Origin: Pomphorhynchus laevis
Taxonomy: Eukaryota; Acanthocephala; Palaeacanthocephala; Echinorhynchida; Pomphorhynchidae
Length of the DNA: 64,000 nucleotides
Assembly: GCA_012934845.2 (NCBI GenBank)
Contig: WNNJ02000599.1
Coordinates: 1 to 64,000 of the forward strand
Reading direction: 5' to 3'
Shown here: piece after piece, positions 47,973 through 59,345 of the stretch
Numbering within the stretch: position 1 is the stretch's first letter
Layout: each line of letters begins with the position of its first letter
Notes under the pieces: model-generated
What the model saw: the letters and a program-made list of their open reading frames with translations, nothing else
Database searches by the model: none
Told to the model about the DNA's origin: nothing
Position numbers and translations under genes: made by a program

Positions 47973-48155
47973 AATCAAATCAGCTAATTAAATCTACGTA
48001 TTTAATATAATTATAAAATTATAAAAAATAATAATGATAAATCAAAATTTAATAATTAAATAATTAATAATTATAAAAATTTGTTCTAAGATTTTAAATA
48101 ATTTTTATCAAGTTAAAATTTGAAATTTAAAATAAAAGTCAAATTTATAACTTGA
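47973..48155 (-). mobile_element. Naiad terminal fragment
   Basis: Minus-strand terminus (AAATCAGCTAATTAAATCTACG) and the AT-rich end of the tail only; diverged. Confidence 0.5.
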
Positions 48156-49051
48156 ATAATAAATTTAATCGTTATATAAATATTAATTGTATAAAATATT
48201 ATACAATTATTTATTATTTATAATAATTTATCTTTATTTATAATAGATAATTTTTGGGTTTTGCTCTACTGTTGCTGCTTTAAAAGAGTAAAAGCTTAAT
48301 TCAAAATTAGTTCAGCTTTATGCTCTATTTATAAAATTAAAAATTAAACCAACTATTTATAGTAGTGAATAGGAACGAATCCTTTATAATGTACAACTTT
48401 GACATGTATGTTGATTTTTAAGGTATTGTCATTGAATGGTATTAAGCTAATTTTCAAAATAAGCTTTACCTCTATGCATTCATTAAGCTTAAAAATCAGT
48501 AACTTGAAATTACTTTACAATAAAAATAGTTTTTTATTAAAAATAAGTTGCAGTTTTACAGCAGCAAAATTCTGTTTAATGCTGCTATGATTGAATCTGA
48601 TACTGGATCATATAGTAATTACTGTGGACTAAAGTCATTTTGATTTCACATGTTTTTAAAATGGAATACTGGAAGTAAGTTATTCCGAAGATCAATGATA
48701 CGACTGGTATTTCAAAAGCAGTTATTGAAACAATATGGATTTGCCTAAATTCATTACAAGTTAACAATTTTATTTCCAAATTAATTCCAATTCTGTTTCT
48801 AAATTAATATAAGAGTAGAGGGAGATGTACAGCACTCTCGCATGTGATTAAATTTAATAAAAATAAAAAAGAACTGATCCACATGATAAGTAATTAAAAT
48901 AAGTAAAAAAATCATTTTTTTATTTATGAATAATGCCGCATCAGACGATAATGCCAAATTCATATAACGAATTAATTAAAAAATTAGCAATACAAAGCTT
49001 TAGTAAAATATCTAGTTTTCAATTGTCAACTTATCATCATTATGTTATTAG
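48156..49051. other. AT-rich end of the proposed intron
   Basis: No element or coding region recognised. A pyrimidine-poor sequence leads into the TTATTAG acceptor, so the acceptor is not strong. Confidence 0.35.
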
Positions 49052-49762
49052 GTTCGGAATGAAACACCTCCACGTCAACCAACTAAAACACTGTTCGTTG
49101 GTAATCTTGCAGTTGAAGTTACCGAAAATATGCTACATGAGTTGTTCTCCAAATTTGGTGTGGTAGTTGAGTGCTGTAAGCGATGGTATCACTATGCGTT
49201 TATTCAATATTCCACTGAGTTCGAGGCACAACAAGCCCTTCAAGCTTTGGACGGACATCGTATACAAGGTCGTGCAATGCGAGTCGAATTTCAACGTAAA
49301 AAATTAAAAGCTATTTTACGTGCGTCAGATGAACAACAGTTTGTATCAAGTTGTAGCGGTTCGTCGTTGTTGCACAGTCCCAACACCTGCACTACACCTA
49401 ATCCTAATATCCACTATCAAGGTCCACTGAAAGCTATCTATATTAGTGTCACAGATAGCGATAGCTTTTTTACCAAACTCGGTGAACAGGTGATGCCTTG
49501 TGTTGACTACAAAACGTATGAGCTGTTTCCACTATCAAAAGAAAATGCTTCCCTTGGAGAAAAGTCCATAAAGTCGTATTATTCATTCGACAACACCGTC
49601 GACAGATTACCATTCGCTAACAGACAATCGATAAATGAATTATTTCCTGCTCTTGTTACGGAGCATAGCTCAGATGACAAGGAATTTGATTCATTTCCTC
49701 AATCAAATCGATCATTAACTAAACGAAAGCTAAATCAGGCATTCCGGCTTCTGCAACGTTAA
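49052..49762 (+). CDS. RRM-domain RNA-binding protein, last exon
   Basis: Reading from the acceptor AG at 49050-49051, the frame gives VRNETPPRQPTKTLFVGNLAVEVTENMLHELFSKFG...YHYAFIQYSTEFEAQQALQALDGHRIQGRAMRVEF: one RRM with RNP2 (LFVGNL) and RNP1 (YAFIQY), followed by a basic segment and a Ser-rich tail to the stop at 49760. With exon 1 the protein would be 371 residues, RRM at about 146-220. Known: single RRMs bind short single-stranded RNA. The family is not resolved; RBM4/lark-like or hnRNP-like are candidates. Host gene, apparently intact. Confidence 0.75.
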   Translation, partial: VRNETPPRQPTKTLFVGNLAVEVTENMLHELFSKFGVVVECCKRWYHYAFIQYSTEFEAQQALQALDGHRIQGRAMRVEFQRKKLKAILRASDEQQFVSSCSGSSLLHSPNTCTTPNPNIHYQGPLKAIYISVTDSDSFFTKLGEQVMPCVDYKTYELFPLSKENASLGEKSIKSYYSFDNTVDRLPFANRQSINELFPALVTEHSSDDKEFDSFPQSNRSLTKRKLNQAFRLLQR

Positions 49763-51025
49763 TCCAATTCACACAAAAATCCACAAAGCCAGATTGCGTT
49801 TTTCATCTTGTGTAAGTATTTAAAAAATCATGGTAATATGCGGGTGGCATAGAAAGCGGCTTTAAGGAATTATATTATTTTACATCAATTCAACGATATA
49901 AAATACGTGTATGTCGAAAAATCTGCAATCTCCTTTAAAAATAATCAATTGTGTAATTTTAGCGTTACAATTTTATCTTGACCTATTATTTTTATAATTA
50001 ATATTATTTTTACATTTTTGAATTTTATCGTGAACTGCAAATTTTATTCGTAAAATTGTTGGGCACTTTTTCTTTTACTATATGTTGCCGTTCGTTGGCG
50101 TTTTTATTTTTATACAAAGAAATAATAAATTTCCATTGTTGCATTTTGTTAATGTTTTTACTAAAAAACAAATATTTGTAAATCATAATTAAATTAAATT
50201 ACATGAAAATCCAATTATCAATTGCAAAATATTAGCTTACACTGTTATAATAACAGTAAATAATGAAATTTTTTCGTATTTACCCCATAGCAACCACATT
50301 TAAGTTAGTACCTGTTTGGCATATTTCGTGCTGCCGGGAATTCGGGATCAAAATCTGGCAATACATTTATTTAAATTACTTATATAGTTTATATCATTTA
50401 TTATTTATCGCTTTTTATAAAATATTCTTTAAATTACTTCATTCAAGAATTAATATTGTAATTATTAAATAATATATTAATTAATAATATTTTATATTAC
50501 TAATATAAATAAATTAATCATTAAAATTTATTAATATATAATATTTTATTACTTTTAATAGTAAAATATGTATAGTTATAGTTAACAAATTGATTTGTAA
50601 ACTATCAATTATCAATCTATTTATAAAATATTCTTTTTATTAGAATATAAAAAGAATAGATGAATCAATTAACTGCAACACCATAGATGTTGCAGTTAAT
50701 TGATTTTACATTACACGTTTCTTCGACGTTGAATTATTGAAAACATCGTATTTATGCAAATTTTCGACATTAAACTAATGTGATTATCATCTAGAAAAAA
50801 AACGAATAAAACGAAACATTATATATCGAAAAGAAACAAATCATGAGACATTTTATAATTGAACATTTTGTATTAATACAGGACATAGCCATAAGGCTGT
50901 TTTGACCGCTCACAACAAGCAAATAATAAAAGAGAATAATCATTCATTACAGATATAGAAGGACGAAGGTGTCCAATCTTCCACGTGGTGCCCCTGGAAA
51001 CTCCCTGTAGTAAACCAACTGCGGG
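49763..51025. other. Region 3' of the RRM gene
   Basis: AT-rich, with an AATAAA-like site near 50120 that could serve as the poly(A) signal. No gene recognised. A short inverted repeat around TGCAACACCATAGATGTTGCA lies at 50676-50696. Confidence 0.4.
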
Positions 51026-51027
51026 GT

Positions 51028-51560
51028 GTACTAAACTTAATGAAAACGTCCTTACAAACTGCTGCATGGACAAAGTGGCGTGCGACGACTGGTGTTCTGT
51101 GTGATCGAAGTATGAAGAATCGTATCAAATCCAAAATAAATAAAAAAGTGATACGTCCTGTTGCCTTATATAGTACCGAGTGCTTGCCAATTACGAAGAG
51201 CCACGAAAATCGCATCGCTGTCATGGAGACTAAGATGCTGAGATGGACGAGTAGAGTAACTCGCCTCCACTATGTGCTCGAAGACGAGATCTAACAGCGG
51301 TACGGTCAAGGAAAAAATGCGAAAATCCCGTCTTCGATGGTTCGGTCACACTCTGCGTGTAACTTAATGGTGAAAGCATGTCTGAGTATTAAAGTAGATG
51401 ATAACCGTCCGAAAGAACGGCCAAAGCAGCGATGGCTTGACACACTACACAAGCAATTACAAGCTTCTTGATTGCACACGGATCTGGCCCGCTACAGTTC
51501 GAAATTGTAGACGCGTACATTGAGAACCGACCCCGTTTCTGTACGGGATTAATGGCAAAA
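51028..51560 (+). mobile_element. RTE-clade LINE, C-terminal fragment
   Basis: Frames give TAAWTKWRATTGVLCDRSM, VIRPVALYSTECLPITKSHENRIAVMETKMLRW and then, after frame changes, RLRWFGHTLRV and ERPKQRWLDTLHKQL...DLARY. This is the well-known end of RTE LINE proteins. Truncated at the 5' side; no nuclease or catalytic ADD part here. It may belong to the same family as 9968-10695. Confidence 0.75.
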
Positions 51561-51763
51561 AAGAGGATATAGATATACAAGGACGATGGGTATTGCAGCA
51601 ACAACTACTTGTTCTCATTGCGAATGTAGCTCTTCATATTAGATTTAAATTCATTGATTGTATGCTGTCTGGCGATGTCACACGAGTGTTACTATCTCTT
51701 AAAGATTAAATAGCTGGTAGCTAGAGCTCTGAATCCCTTCACACAAGCCCGATACGTTTTTGG
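51561..51763. other. Spacer between LINE fragments
   Basis: Nothing recognised; relic of one or both neighbouring LINEs is possible. Confidence 0.3.
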
Positions 51764-52990
51764 TTATGTATCAATTTGTAAAGCTACTTGATCTTCAAAA
51801 CTTTGCCTTTTTGTAATCTTAAGGCGATTGACGAAATTACGGAATATTGTATACCGCTTTTTAAAATTATTTTGATGACGACTTAGTTCAAATAGTCGAT
51901 TCCTATGTTTGAGAGCATATCGCAATCCAGTGTCAAACCAATGAGGGTATTTAGCTTTACTTTTTGGTACTCTACGGAGTGGTGCAAACTTATCTGCAAG
52001 AGCTACTAAACCTGATTCAATAACATGCCACCTTACCTCAATGTCTTCACTAGCACAGTTGAATGATGTTCTTAGTGCCGCTTCTCGTAATGAGTCTTCA
52101 TCAATTTGTTGCCAAGATCTTTTCGACACTATCAAATTTTCCAGTTTTCGGATCATACACCTAGAAAAATAATCGAATAAGATCATGCAATGATCGCTCA
52201 ATCCAATAGGACTCTGATAGCTCATATTACCCACACTTGTAATTAATTTGGAAAATACCAAATCTAGACAAGATTCCTGGTTTTGCGCGAATCTGGTGGG
52301 CGACTGCACATGTTGCTCTAACATGAGATCATTTGTAAGAAAATTCTACAAATCCACATCTGACTTGGCAGAATACTATCCAAAACATAATTCCAGATGT
52401 GACCAGCTGAGGGTATATTAAAATCGCCAACTAGTAGATATTCTTCAAGCTCAGAATAGTGACTAAATAGTGTAGAGAATTCATGATTCAATACAGATGA
52501 TTGCGGCGACCTGTAGCACACGGCAATACCTAGTGGATCTAGTAAGTGTAATACAATTACTGAGAGAAACTCACACTTGCCCAGTGTGAGAAAATGCTAG
52601 ATCATTATTAAGCAATAAGCTTTCCTCAACCGAAAGATCTCTAAAAATTTTTGTCATCTTATCTTTCAAGCGATATCCTCTAGCTAAAACTGATCTTGTA
52701 TTTTCTGCAGAATCAAATACTACTTTAAGTAATCGTGGTTTATCGTTTGCTTTTTTTACTAAGACAAAATAAGCTCTTGACATTGAGACTATGCGCAATA
52801 TCCACCTCACCCTGCATGAATATATCTGAAAAGACCTTACAAATAGAAACTACTTCGTCATCCATACTGGTCTGAACACTGTCTGCAAAAGATTTATTGA
52901 TGTTCGCCAAAATAACGCAATTATTTGTTTCTAGCACGATTCATTGTATTGATAATTTCAACAAATGTCTTATATACTGGGATCTCGTTT
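51764..52990 (-). mobile_element. CR1-like LINE fragment: ORF1 and AP-endonuclease parts
   Basis: On the minus strand: an ORF1-type segment (KPRLLKVVFDSAENTRSVLARGYRLKD...IFRDLSVEE, 52810-52571), then after a deletion the second half of an APE-type endonuclease (AVCYRSPQSS...YLLVGDFNIP; QSPTRFAQNQESCLDLVFS; GLSDHCMILFDY) and the linker before the RT (to 51764). Two or more frame changes. Truncated before the RT. Confidence 0.75.
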
Positions 52991-53220
52991 CATTTTCATT
53001 CCCGATAGCACATCATTTGACACCCTAGGATCGTCTCTTGTATGAAGTGCTCGACTTAGGTTGCTTCAATACATACTTTGGTCGAACAGGAGAAAATAAT
53101 ATATTTTTATTAATACCGTTCCGCGAATATGCCCGATGCAGGTGAAGGCAATTTATTAGTAACTCGGGTGTATTTAAATCCTTGTTTGTCATCATATTGA
53201 TATCATTTATGTTAATTCTT

Positions 53221-54313
53221 AGTTTATATAATAATAATACAATAATACAAATTTATTTAATGTGGCAAATGCGTACAAGCTGTACGCTTGCAAGTCCACA
53301 AACAAAAATGAGAAAGTCAAGCAGTTAAATTGTTCAGATGGGATCGGATTTGTCGTTTGAAGCACTGCAGGGAAGTTGCAGTGCTTCAATATACTATTAT
53401 TATCCATACACAAGACAAAGCCCGTGAAATGTTTAGTCCGCTCACATAGAAAGATAGACAAACAAATAAAGGAAAGAAAAAAACGAGGTTAAATTGTTGA
53501 AATTATCGTTGATCTGACAGGTATGCCATTTGGATAGTTTGCTGATCAGAATGTCGTATCCATTCTAATAATTTTCGTTTGAATATATCAATGTCATGGA
53601 TAGATATTAAAAAGTCTGGTAACATATTCCACACGCTAACAGCTCGATGCGAAAGACGATATATTCGAAGGCACCTTCCATGATATTGAGTTTTAAGATG
53701 CAAACAATGTCCTCGATGGCAGGCACGATGATTCAAACTTACACAATTTATTTGGTATCCGTCATAACCTTTAACGATCTTATACAACGCTACCAAATCT
53801 AAATACATTAAACGTTACCGGATAGAACACATGCCTAGCATTCTTAGTCTCTCCGCGTAAGCAAACTGTGCAACTCCTTTACATAATCGAGACCCTCGCC
53901 TTAATATATTATCAAGTGAATTGATTTCCTCGTTAGTGCACGGAAATGATGATTGAATGTTGTACTCAATGTGCGGACGAACCAATGCGTTGTACAGTAG
54001 CTTAAAGCATTCTACTTGAAAATATTTGAAGCAATTCTTCAATAAGTAAAGAACACTTCGCCCGTTCGAGCATATTCTGTCTGTGTTCATATGAGTCTTG
54101 AGAGAAGACTGAACAATTGTGCCAAGGTTATGTGTGTGATTCGCTCTAGATACAATGTTATCGCCTAACATGTAATCAGCATGTATGTCACTCCGACCAA
54201 AACGTAAATGGACACATTTACATACATTTATTATTACTTCGTGAATAATTTTTAAATCTTGCTTTAATACAGTAATGTCGCTTTTCGATGTAATTTTAGA
54301 CAAGATTTTAAGA
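53221..54313 (-). mobile_element. CR1-like LINE A, RT C-terminal half and 3' end
   Basis: Minus-strand frames 54303-53815 (LSKITSKSDITVLKQDLKII...CVHLRFG...HNLGTIVQSSLKTHMNTDRIC...YNALVRPHIEYNIQ) and 53808-53503 (LNHRACHRGHCLHLKTQYHGRCLRIYRLSHRAVSVWNMLP), then a 3' UTR ending in ATTTGCCACATTAAAT and a TATTATTG-type simple tail. The 5' half of the same LINE lies at 58699-59345; the two are separated by a 4.4-kb insertion. Confidence 0.85.
53271..53287 (-). ncRNA. LINE A 3' hairpin
   Basis: GCGTACA-GCT-TGTACGC just before ATTTGCCACATTAAA at the LINE 3' end. Equivalent hairpins with changed but still pairing bases occur at 60154-60169 and 63624-63639. Probably the RT recognition structure. Confidence 0.55.
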
Positions 54314-54331
54314 GATTAAAACTATAGTCAA

Positions 54332-55759
54332 TCAATCAAAATCTTCATTACGTTCCACAGCCATTTTTGCGTCCCCCATAGATGCAGCAAGCTCTTCCAG
54401 ATTAGTATCACGGCTATGGAATCCCAATGTCTGCATTTGTACAAGTTCGGATGCATAAAGATGTTCTTGAGTTTGGTTTGGTTGTTGATTTGTCGGCTGA
54501 TGTTGCTGGAGATGAAGACGATCTAATGGTTGAAACAACGAAGCAGTATAATCTTGATTTGAGTATTGTAAATTTTGAAATACTGTTGTTGCATAAGCTG
54601 TTTGTCTATTGCTTGGTGATCGAAAAGAATCCACATCAGATGAAGTAGGTTGACTATTCATTTGATTATCGACTAGACCGCTTATATTTGAAGATATCAA
54701 CTGTGAATATACTTGTGGGGATGTGTCCCTAAGACGAATTAGATTCTTTAGAATTTGTACAATCGTCCTCAATGCTCGAGTATTTGTGCATAGAGCACAA
54801 ATTTCAGGTATTGGCCACTGACTCATAAACTCATGAATTACACGATGTACTTGTTCTCTTTGTCCTTCGTCCTGTATAAATTCATATGTACGCAGCAGAT
54901 TAAGAAGAATCTTAAGCAGATTAAGTAGAATACCAGGATCGCAAAGAGAATTATTCATATTTGGATTAAAACTGGATGCCCGCATAATGTCGAATAACAT
55001 GAGAGGATTTTCAGCATCGACTACTAATAATTGTTGAGGGTTCATCGTAGAATACCGATTAGTGTTTTCGCTTGACGTAGATTGCAAAGGCGACTCTAAA
55101 CGGTTTGAATTAGATACATATGAACTAGACGAATCGATTTGAAATGTAGTATTCTGAGATGCCACCGGGTTTGGCAGGAGGTTTGTATTTTCAGTTCCTA
55201 CTTGACTAGTGTTAGCTGTACCAGATGAACTAGAATAAGTATTCAGAGGGTTATCGCCAAACTGCTCATGTGCCACATTAAGCATTGGTTCTTGAAAATC
55301 GCGATAAATTCTCTGTCGAACTTTATATCCGCTCGGTAATCTCTCAAGGTTAATCAGGGCTCTGTCATGGTTTCTCGTAATTTCCTGTATAGTTGTAGGA
55401 ATACGAATCATTTCCATTGTTTGACACATTAAATCCGGATTGTTAACGAATTGTGAAACCTCGTGGTTCTGCTCCCTCACTCTTTGCATTTGTGGATTGT
55501 TAAGCTTAATTGAACTAAGCAATGCAGGATTACTCATAAGTCTTTGAGCCAAATTATTACTTAGAAGGTTTTGAACTGCATGTGGATTTGTCTAAATAGT
55601 GCCAAAAATATTTTGTTGTATTTCAGTACAATTTGAATTTCCAAATGGAAGGTTCAAAAATGGTGCAAGTGTTAATCTGGATAATGTTGCAGTTCCATAG
55701 GTATGTTGATCAATATTCGGTTGAAGCGATATCAACCCCTCCTTAATTGTTGGTGATTG
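54332..55759 (-). pseudogene. Ubiquilin, N-terminally truncated, with one in-frame stop
   Basis: Residues align along ubiquilins: TEIQQNIF..[stop]TNPHAVQNLLSNNLAQRLMSNPALL (STI1 region 1), NPDLMCQTMEM...NHDRALINLERLPSGY...YRDFQEPMLNVAHEQFG, LPNP, the second STI1 region (TRALRTIVQILKNL) and a C-terminal UBA (LVQMQTLGFHSRDTNLEELAASMGDAKMAVE). Known role: shuttles ubiquitinated clients to the proteasome through UBL and UBA. The UBL is absent. The frame continues upstream through a TAG (55592-55594), where relatives have Met or Leu, into the LINE ORF. A CTTCAG acceptor-like site sits at 55760. Best seen as a transposed, probably non-functional copy. Confidence 0.75.
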
Positions 55760-58597
55760 CTGAAGTGACAAAGAAGCATTATTTGATTGTTTAGATGTTG
55801 AGTGATATGCCGAAGGTCGTCGTGGAGACATGAGTTGCAGGACAGGCATGTCAACCTCAGAATGGTCGCCGTTGACGACGGAAGCTGACCGAATATTGGA
55901 GTCATGAACTATCTCAACTGACTGGGCCTCGGGCTGTGCAAGGTTGCTCAAAGAAAAGAGTCGCGGAGATGGGTCGTCACAAAATCCAAGACTTTTCTCT
56001 AGTAAGGGTTGGCCCATCTCGTCAAGACTTTTGAGGATCGCTTTAGCATTTCCTCTCATCAGTGCGACGGACAAGCGCTGAAATAACTGACCCGCTGTGC
56101 TACAATACGGGGTACCGTTTCTACATGACATAGAACGAGCAATGAAACGAATTAGCTTTTCCCCTTGGGGGTTCCATCCTCCGTAAGTTTCAACAACTGC
56201 TGCCGTAAAACTGTATCCATTCTCCTCTAATTTGCGTTTATATTTCCTTTCCTTGACACAGGTGGCATACTTGCTTGCGGCATAGCCAGGGATCTCAGAA
56301 GCCATGGAAATATAAGCATTTTGTTGAGGGTTAGTTACGGCAAAATCAACTGCTAAAGGAGGGTCCTTATAAAATAGAATGTCCGCCGGTCTCTCTCGCA
56401 AACCACGAATAAGGTTGGGTACCTCCTTTGCCACCCTCAATCCAGCAGAAACCGCTGCTTGAAAGACTGTATCCCTCAAGCTATCATGTCGAATTCCAGG
56501 GTGGCCTCCAAACTGACATGTTAAGGCGTGGAAGCCGAATTTGTCTGCCATCCTAAGGCAGCGTCTGCATCGATAATCACTGTTCCAGAGAGACAACCCT
56601 AACCAAAGACGTAGTAGCACAACGAATTCATTTGGTGCCAAGTTCATATGTGTGGCTTTGCTAGGGACGGCCTGTAACCAAGCACACGCGTGTGGGCATG
56701 AAACTGCCAATAATCGGGCAGTATTGAAGCGATCGGCATTCTCCAATAGCCTGCTGCGCGACACTTCGTCAATGTGACAAGATAATCCTCGTTGATTTGT
56801 TTGCGGATTGCCTACATGTTGCGGAATAATAGATTTAACGAATTCGTACCCAGGGAAAGTTAAAGGGTCAAGATTTAATTGGCTAGCGACAGTGTCTACA
56901 CTAGACAGGAAGGCTGCCTGAGAGTGTTGGAAGCAGCTTCGAAGGCCCAGTCCTCCCATCTTCAGCGGTAAGCAAGCTTGCATCCACGCCCACTTATCGG
57001 GTTGAATAGAAGTGATATTGCTAAAACACTTCAATATCAAGCGGTCGAACAAACGGAAAAACTCTTCGGCGAAGGCGGGGTCTATAGTGCGCATTAAATG
57101 GTTTACCCGTGGAGCGGATGCGCAGCTACGAAGCAGGATGAAAGCAACTTGTGGGTCAGGGAGATTTTCGAGCGAGTCCAGAGTTTGACGCAGGGATGGT
57201 AGAACAACATCGACAAGGTATCCCGAACAATGTTCCTTAGACCCGATGGGACTTCCAAGAATTGTAAAGTTTTTTGTGGTGTTGACCAATGTGATCCATG
57301 GGCATCTGTTCTTTATCAAGTCGACCTTGTCTTCCCTACCAATTACTTCGGTTTTTTTTCCAGTTAATAGACAGTCCAATCGCAGGAAAATTAGCAGCAA
57401 GACGAGCCAGAGCCTCGCCCACCGCAATAGGAGTACCGCCGATTATTCCGTCGTCGAGGTACCACCTATTTAAGCTGACACCTTCAATCTCCGATATCTG
57501 GACCACAATCGGATCAATCGCCAGGCAAAATAGAACTGGACCAAGAGGATCTCCTTGTTGTACCCCTCTTCGAGACTGAAGAGGTTTCAGGCTACCGAAC
57601 CGAAGGCTTGAGGTAGTGCCGTAGCACCATGATGTCCAACGACTAATTTCTGGAAAATTCTTATCGATCGCGTTGACGAAGGAATCCCGGTTCAGCGTGT
57701 TAAAAGCATTAGCCAAGTCGATTTTAGCCCAAACCCAATTAACATTTTGATCATGAAGTTGTTGTAGCCGACGTGCTTGATGTACTATCTGTTCCATTCC
57801 GTTTGGCGTCGCTACACCGAGCTGGTGCGGATGGAGGGATTCGGCAAATCGCTGTCGAAGTTTGGAGCAAATACACTTAGCGCAAAGACGACGTAATGTC
57901 TCCCCAATGGCAATGGGGCGGATCCCTCCATCTGGTTTGTTCAATGCCATGAGATTAGCACCGGCGACAAAGGGCACGAGGTCTTTCGGGAGAGTACCAG
58001 CGATCATGTTGTTGACTAGTGATGTTAGGCGTTGAAGCAAAACCCCGTGATCTACCGACAGCATATCTCGAATATGTTCTGCCCTCAAACCTAAACAGCC
58101 AGGAGAGGAAGAGGGTGGGAATGATGATACTGCGGCCTCAACTATGTCTGAGTCAACCGACAAGGGGGTATTCAAAGATGGCTGTCCAGGACTTTGGAGA
58201 ACATCATGTAAGGGGTGTAGCTCTGTCAGTTTACCGCGTAAAGATTCTGAAAATTCGCATGCACTATTCGACGTAAGGCGGCGCATCGCTTTTCCGAAAT
58301 TGCCATTTCTCGCCAATTCGATGACTTCCATAAATTCATTTTTCTTATCATTAGTTCCTCTGAATTTCCTGGATGATCGAAGCCCCGAAGAGGAAAGGCA
58401 ATCACGCTCTCTTCCATTTTCGAATTTGTCTATAAGCGCGTTGATATTAGATCTAGTGTTGTCTCCGGCATGGTGCCGACCTGAGGAAGTCTGTAGGCAT
58501 AGCTTCGGAAAGCACAGCAAACGCTCCCAATCGTTGGATGAATTTGAGCACAATGCCTCTAGAATTAAAGAGGAAAAAACATTGGCAACTCGGCGGC
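55760..58597 (-). mobile_element. RLE-type LINE, family 1, near-complete ORF
   Basis: Two overlapping frames. 58553-57336 covers the RT: LMALNKPDGGIRPIAIGETLRRL, HPHQLGVATPNG, WVWAKIDLANAFNTLNR (motif A), GVQQGDPLGPVLF (motif B), RWYLDDGIIGG (motif C). 57427 onward carries the thumb, a Cys/His finger CRRCLRMADKFGFHALTC, nuclease motif RPADILFYKDPPLAVDFAVTNPQQ...KYATCVKERKYK and VALMRGNAKAILKSL. One frameshift in a T run near 57353 separates them. The C-terminal frame runs without a stop into the ubiquilin sequence. N-terminal DNA-binding fingers are missing (5' truncation). Where the LINE stops and host sequence starts lies between about 56000 and 55760. Confidence 0.8.
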
Positions 58598-58708
58598 GAT
58601 TTTAAGATCATCGATTAAGAAAATCATCGATAATCATCGATGATAATCATCGATAATAATTAAGAAAATCATCGAAAATCATCGATTTTAAGATCATAGA
58701 TTTTAAGA
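58598..58708. repeat. Target-derived repeat filler at insertion junction
   Basis: About 110 bp built from variants of GATTTTAAGATCATCGAT; GATTTTAAGA itself occurs at 58598, 58684 and 58699. The target in LINE A reads GATTTTAAGATCATCGAC, so the filler looks copied repeatedly from the target site. Confidence 0.7.
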
Positions 58709-59345
58709 TCATCGACAAAAGCCAAATACGGACAGTGTAGCTGTTTTAACAATGTGTTTAGATAAATGTTGAAAAGTTGTGGACCAATGACAGTGCCTTG
58801 AGGTACACCTAATGTAAGTGAACGTGGTGATGATAAGCTTGATCTAATGCGAACACGATAAGATCGTTGCGTTAAGAATGCGTGGGGCCAATTTACAATA
58901 ATCGGATTTATTTTAAAGTCCAAAAGCACTTCGATGAGATTTTCATGACGTATACGATCGAAAGCATACCAAAGTCAATAAAGACACAGTCAACTGCTAT
59001 CCCGTTAGACACGCCATTAACCCACGCCTCCCTAGCACAAGGTAAATTAGTTGAGCACGATCGTCCAACGGTGAATCCATGTTGATATGGGTTTATCTGA
59101 TTTGATTGACGCAATAAGTTCACAACATACCTATCGATTATCGTTCGAAAATTTTACTGACAATACTAGTTAAGCTCACTGGTCTGTAATTTTCAGAATT
59201 GTGCATGGCACCCTTCTTAAAAACCGGAACTACAATTGCGCATTTCCAGTCCGGTGGTATTTCGCATTTATCAATTGACATTTGAAACAGTTCAGTTAAT
59301 GTCACAGTTCGCATGGATCTTAAAGCTCTAAGCAGAAAGGGATAG
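58699..59345 (-). mobile_element. CR1-like LINE A, RT N-terminal half
   Basis: Minus-strand translation: ELFQMSIDKCEIPPDWKCAIVVPVFKKG...ENYRPVSLTSIVSKIFERIIDRYV, INPYQHGFTVGRSCSTNLPCAREAW, CVFIDF, GVPQGTVIGPQLFNIYLN (motif B) and LAFVDDLKI (catalytic FVDD). It is continued at 54313. Some frame changes; 5' truncated near 59345. Confidence 0.82.

Larger units (their letters stand above)
44272..49051 (+). other. Proposed 4.8-kb intron of the RRM gene
   Basis: Starts GTAAGTATA and ends TTATTAG. AT-rich throughout, with at least three Naiad remnants and a pair of direct repeats inside; no other coding region recognised in it. Confidence 0.4.
54304..58708 (-). mobile_element. RLE LINE plus ubiquilin block inserted in LINE A
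   Basis: Flanked by the direct repeat GATTTTAAGA at 54304-54313 and 58699-58708. Deleting the block with one repeat joins FVDDLKI to LSKITSKSD in frame, so this is a clean insertion with a 10-bp target-site duplication into the RT gene of LINE A. On the minus strand the block runs: filler of target-like repeats (58708-58598), 5'-truncated RLE LINE, ubiquilin body, 19 bp after its stop codon, end. No poly(A). Confidence 0.8.
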
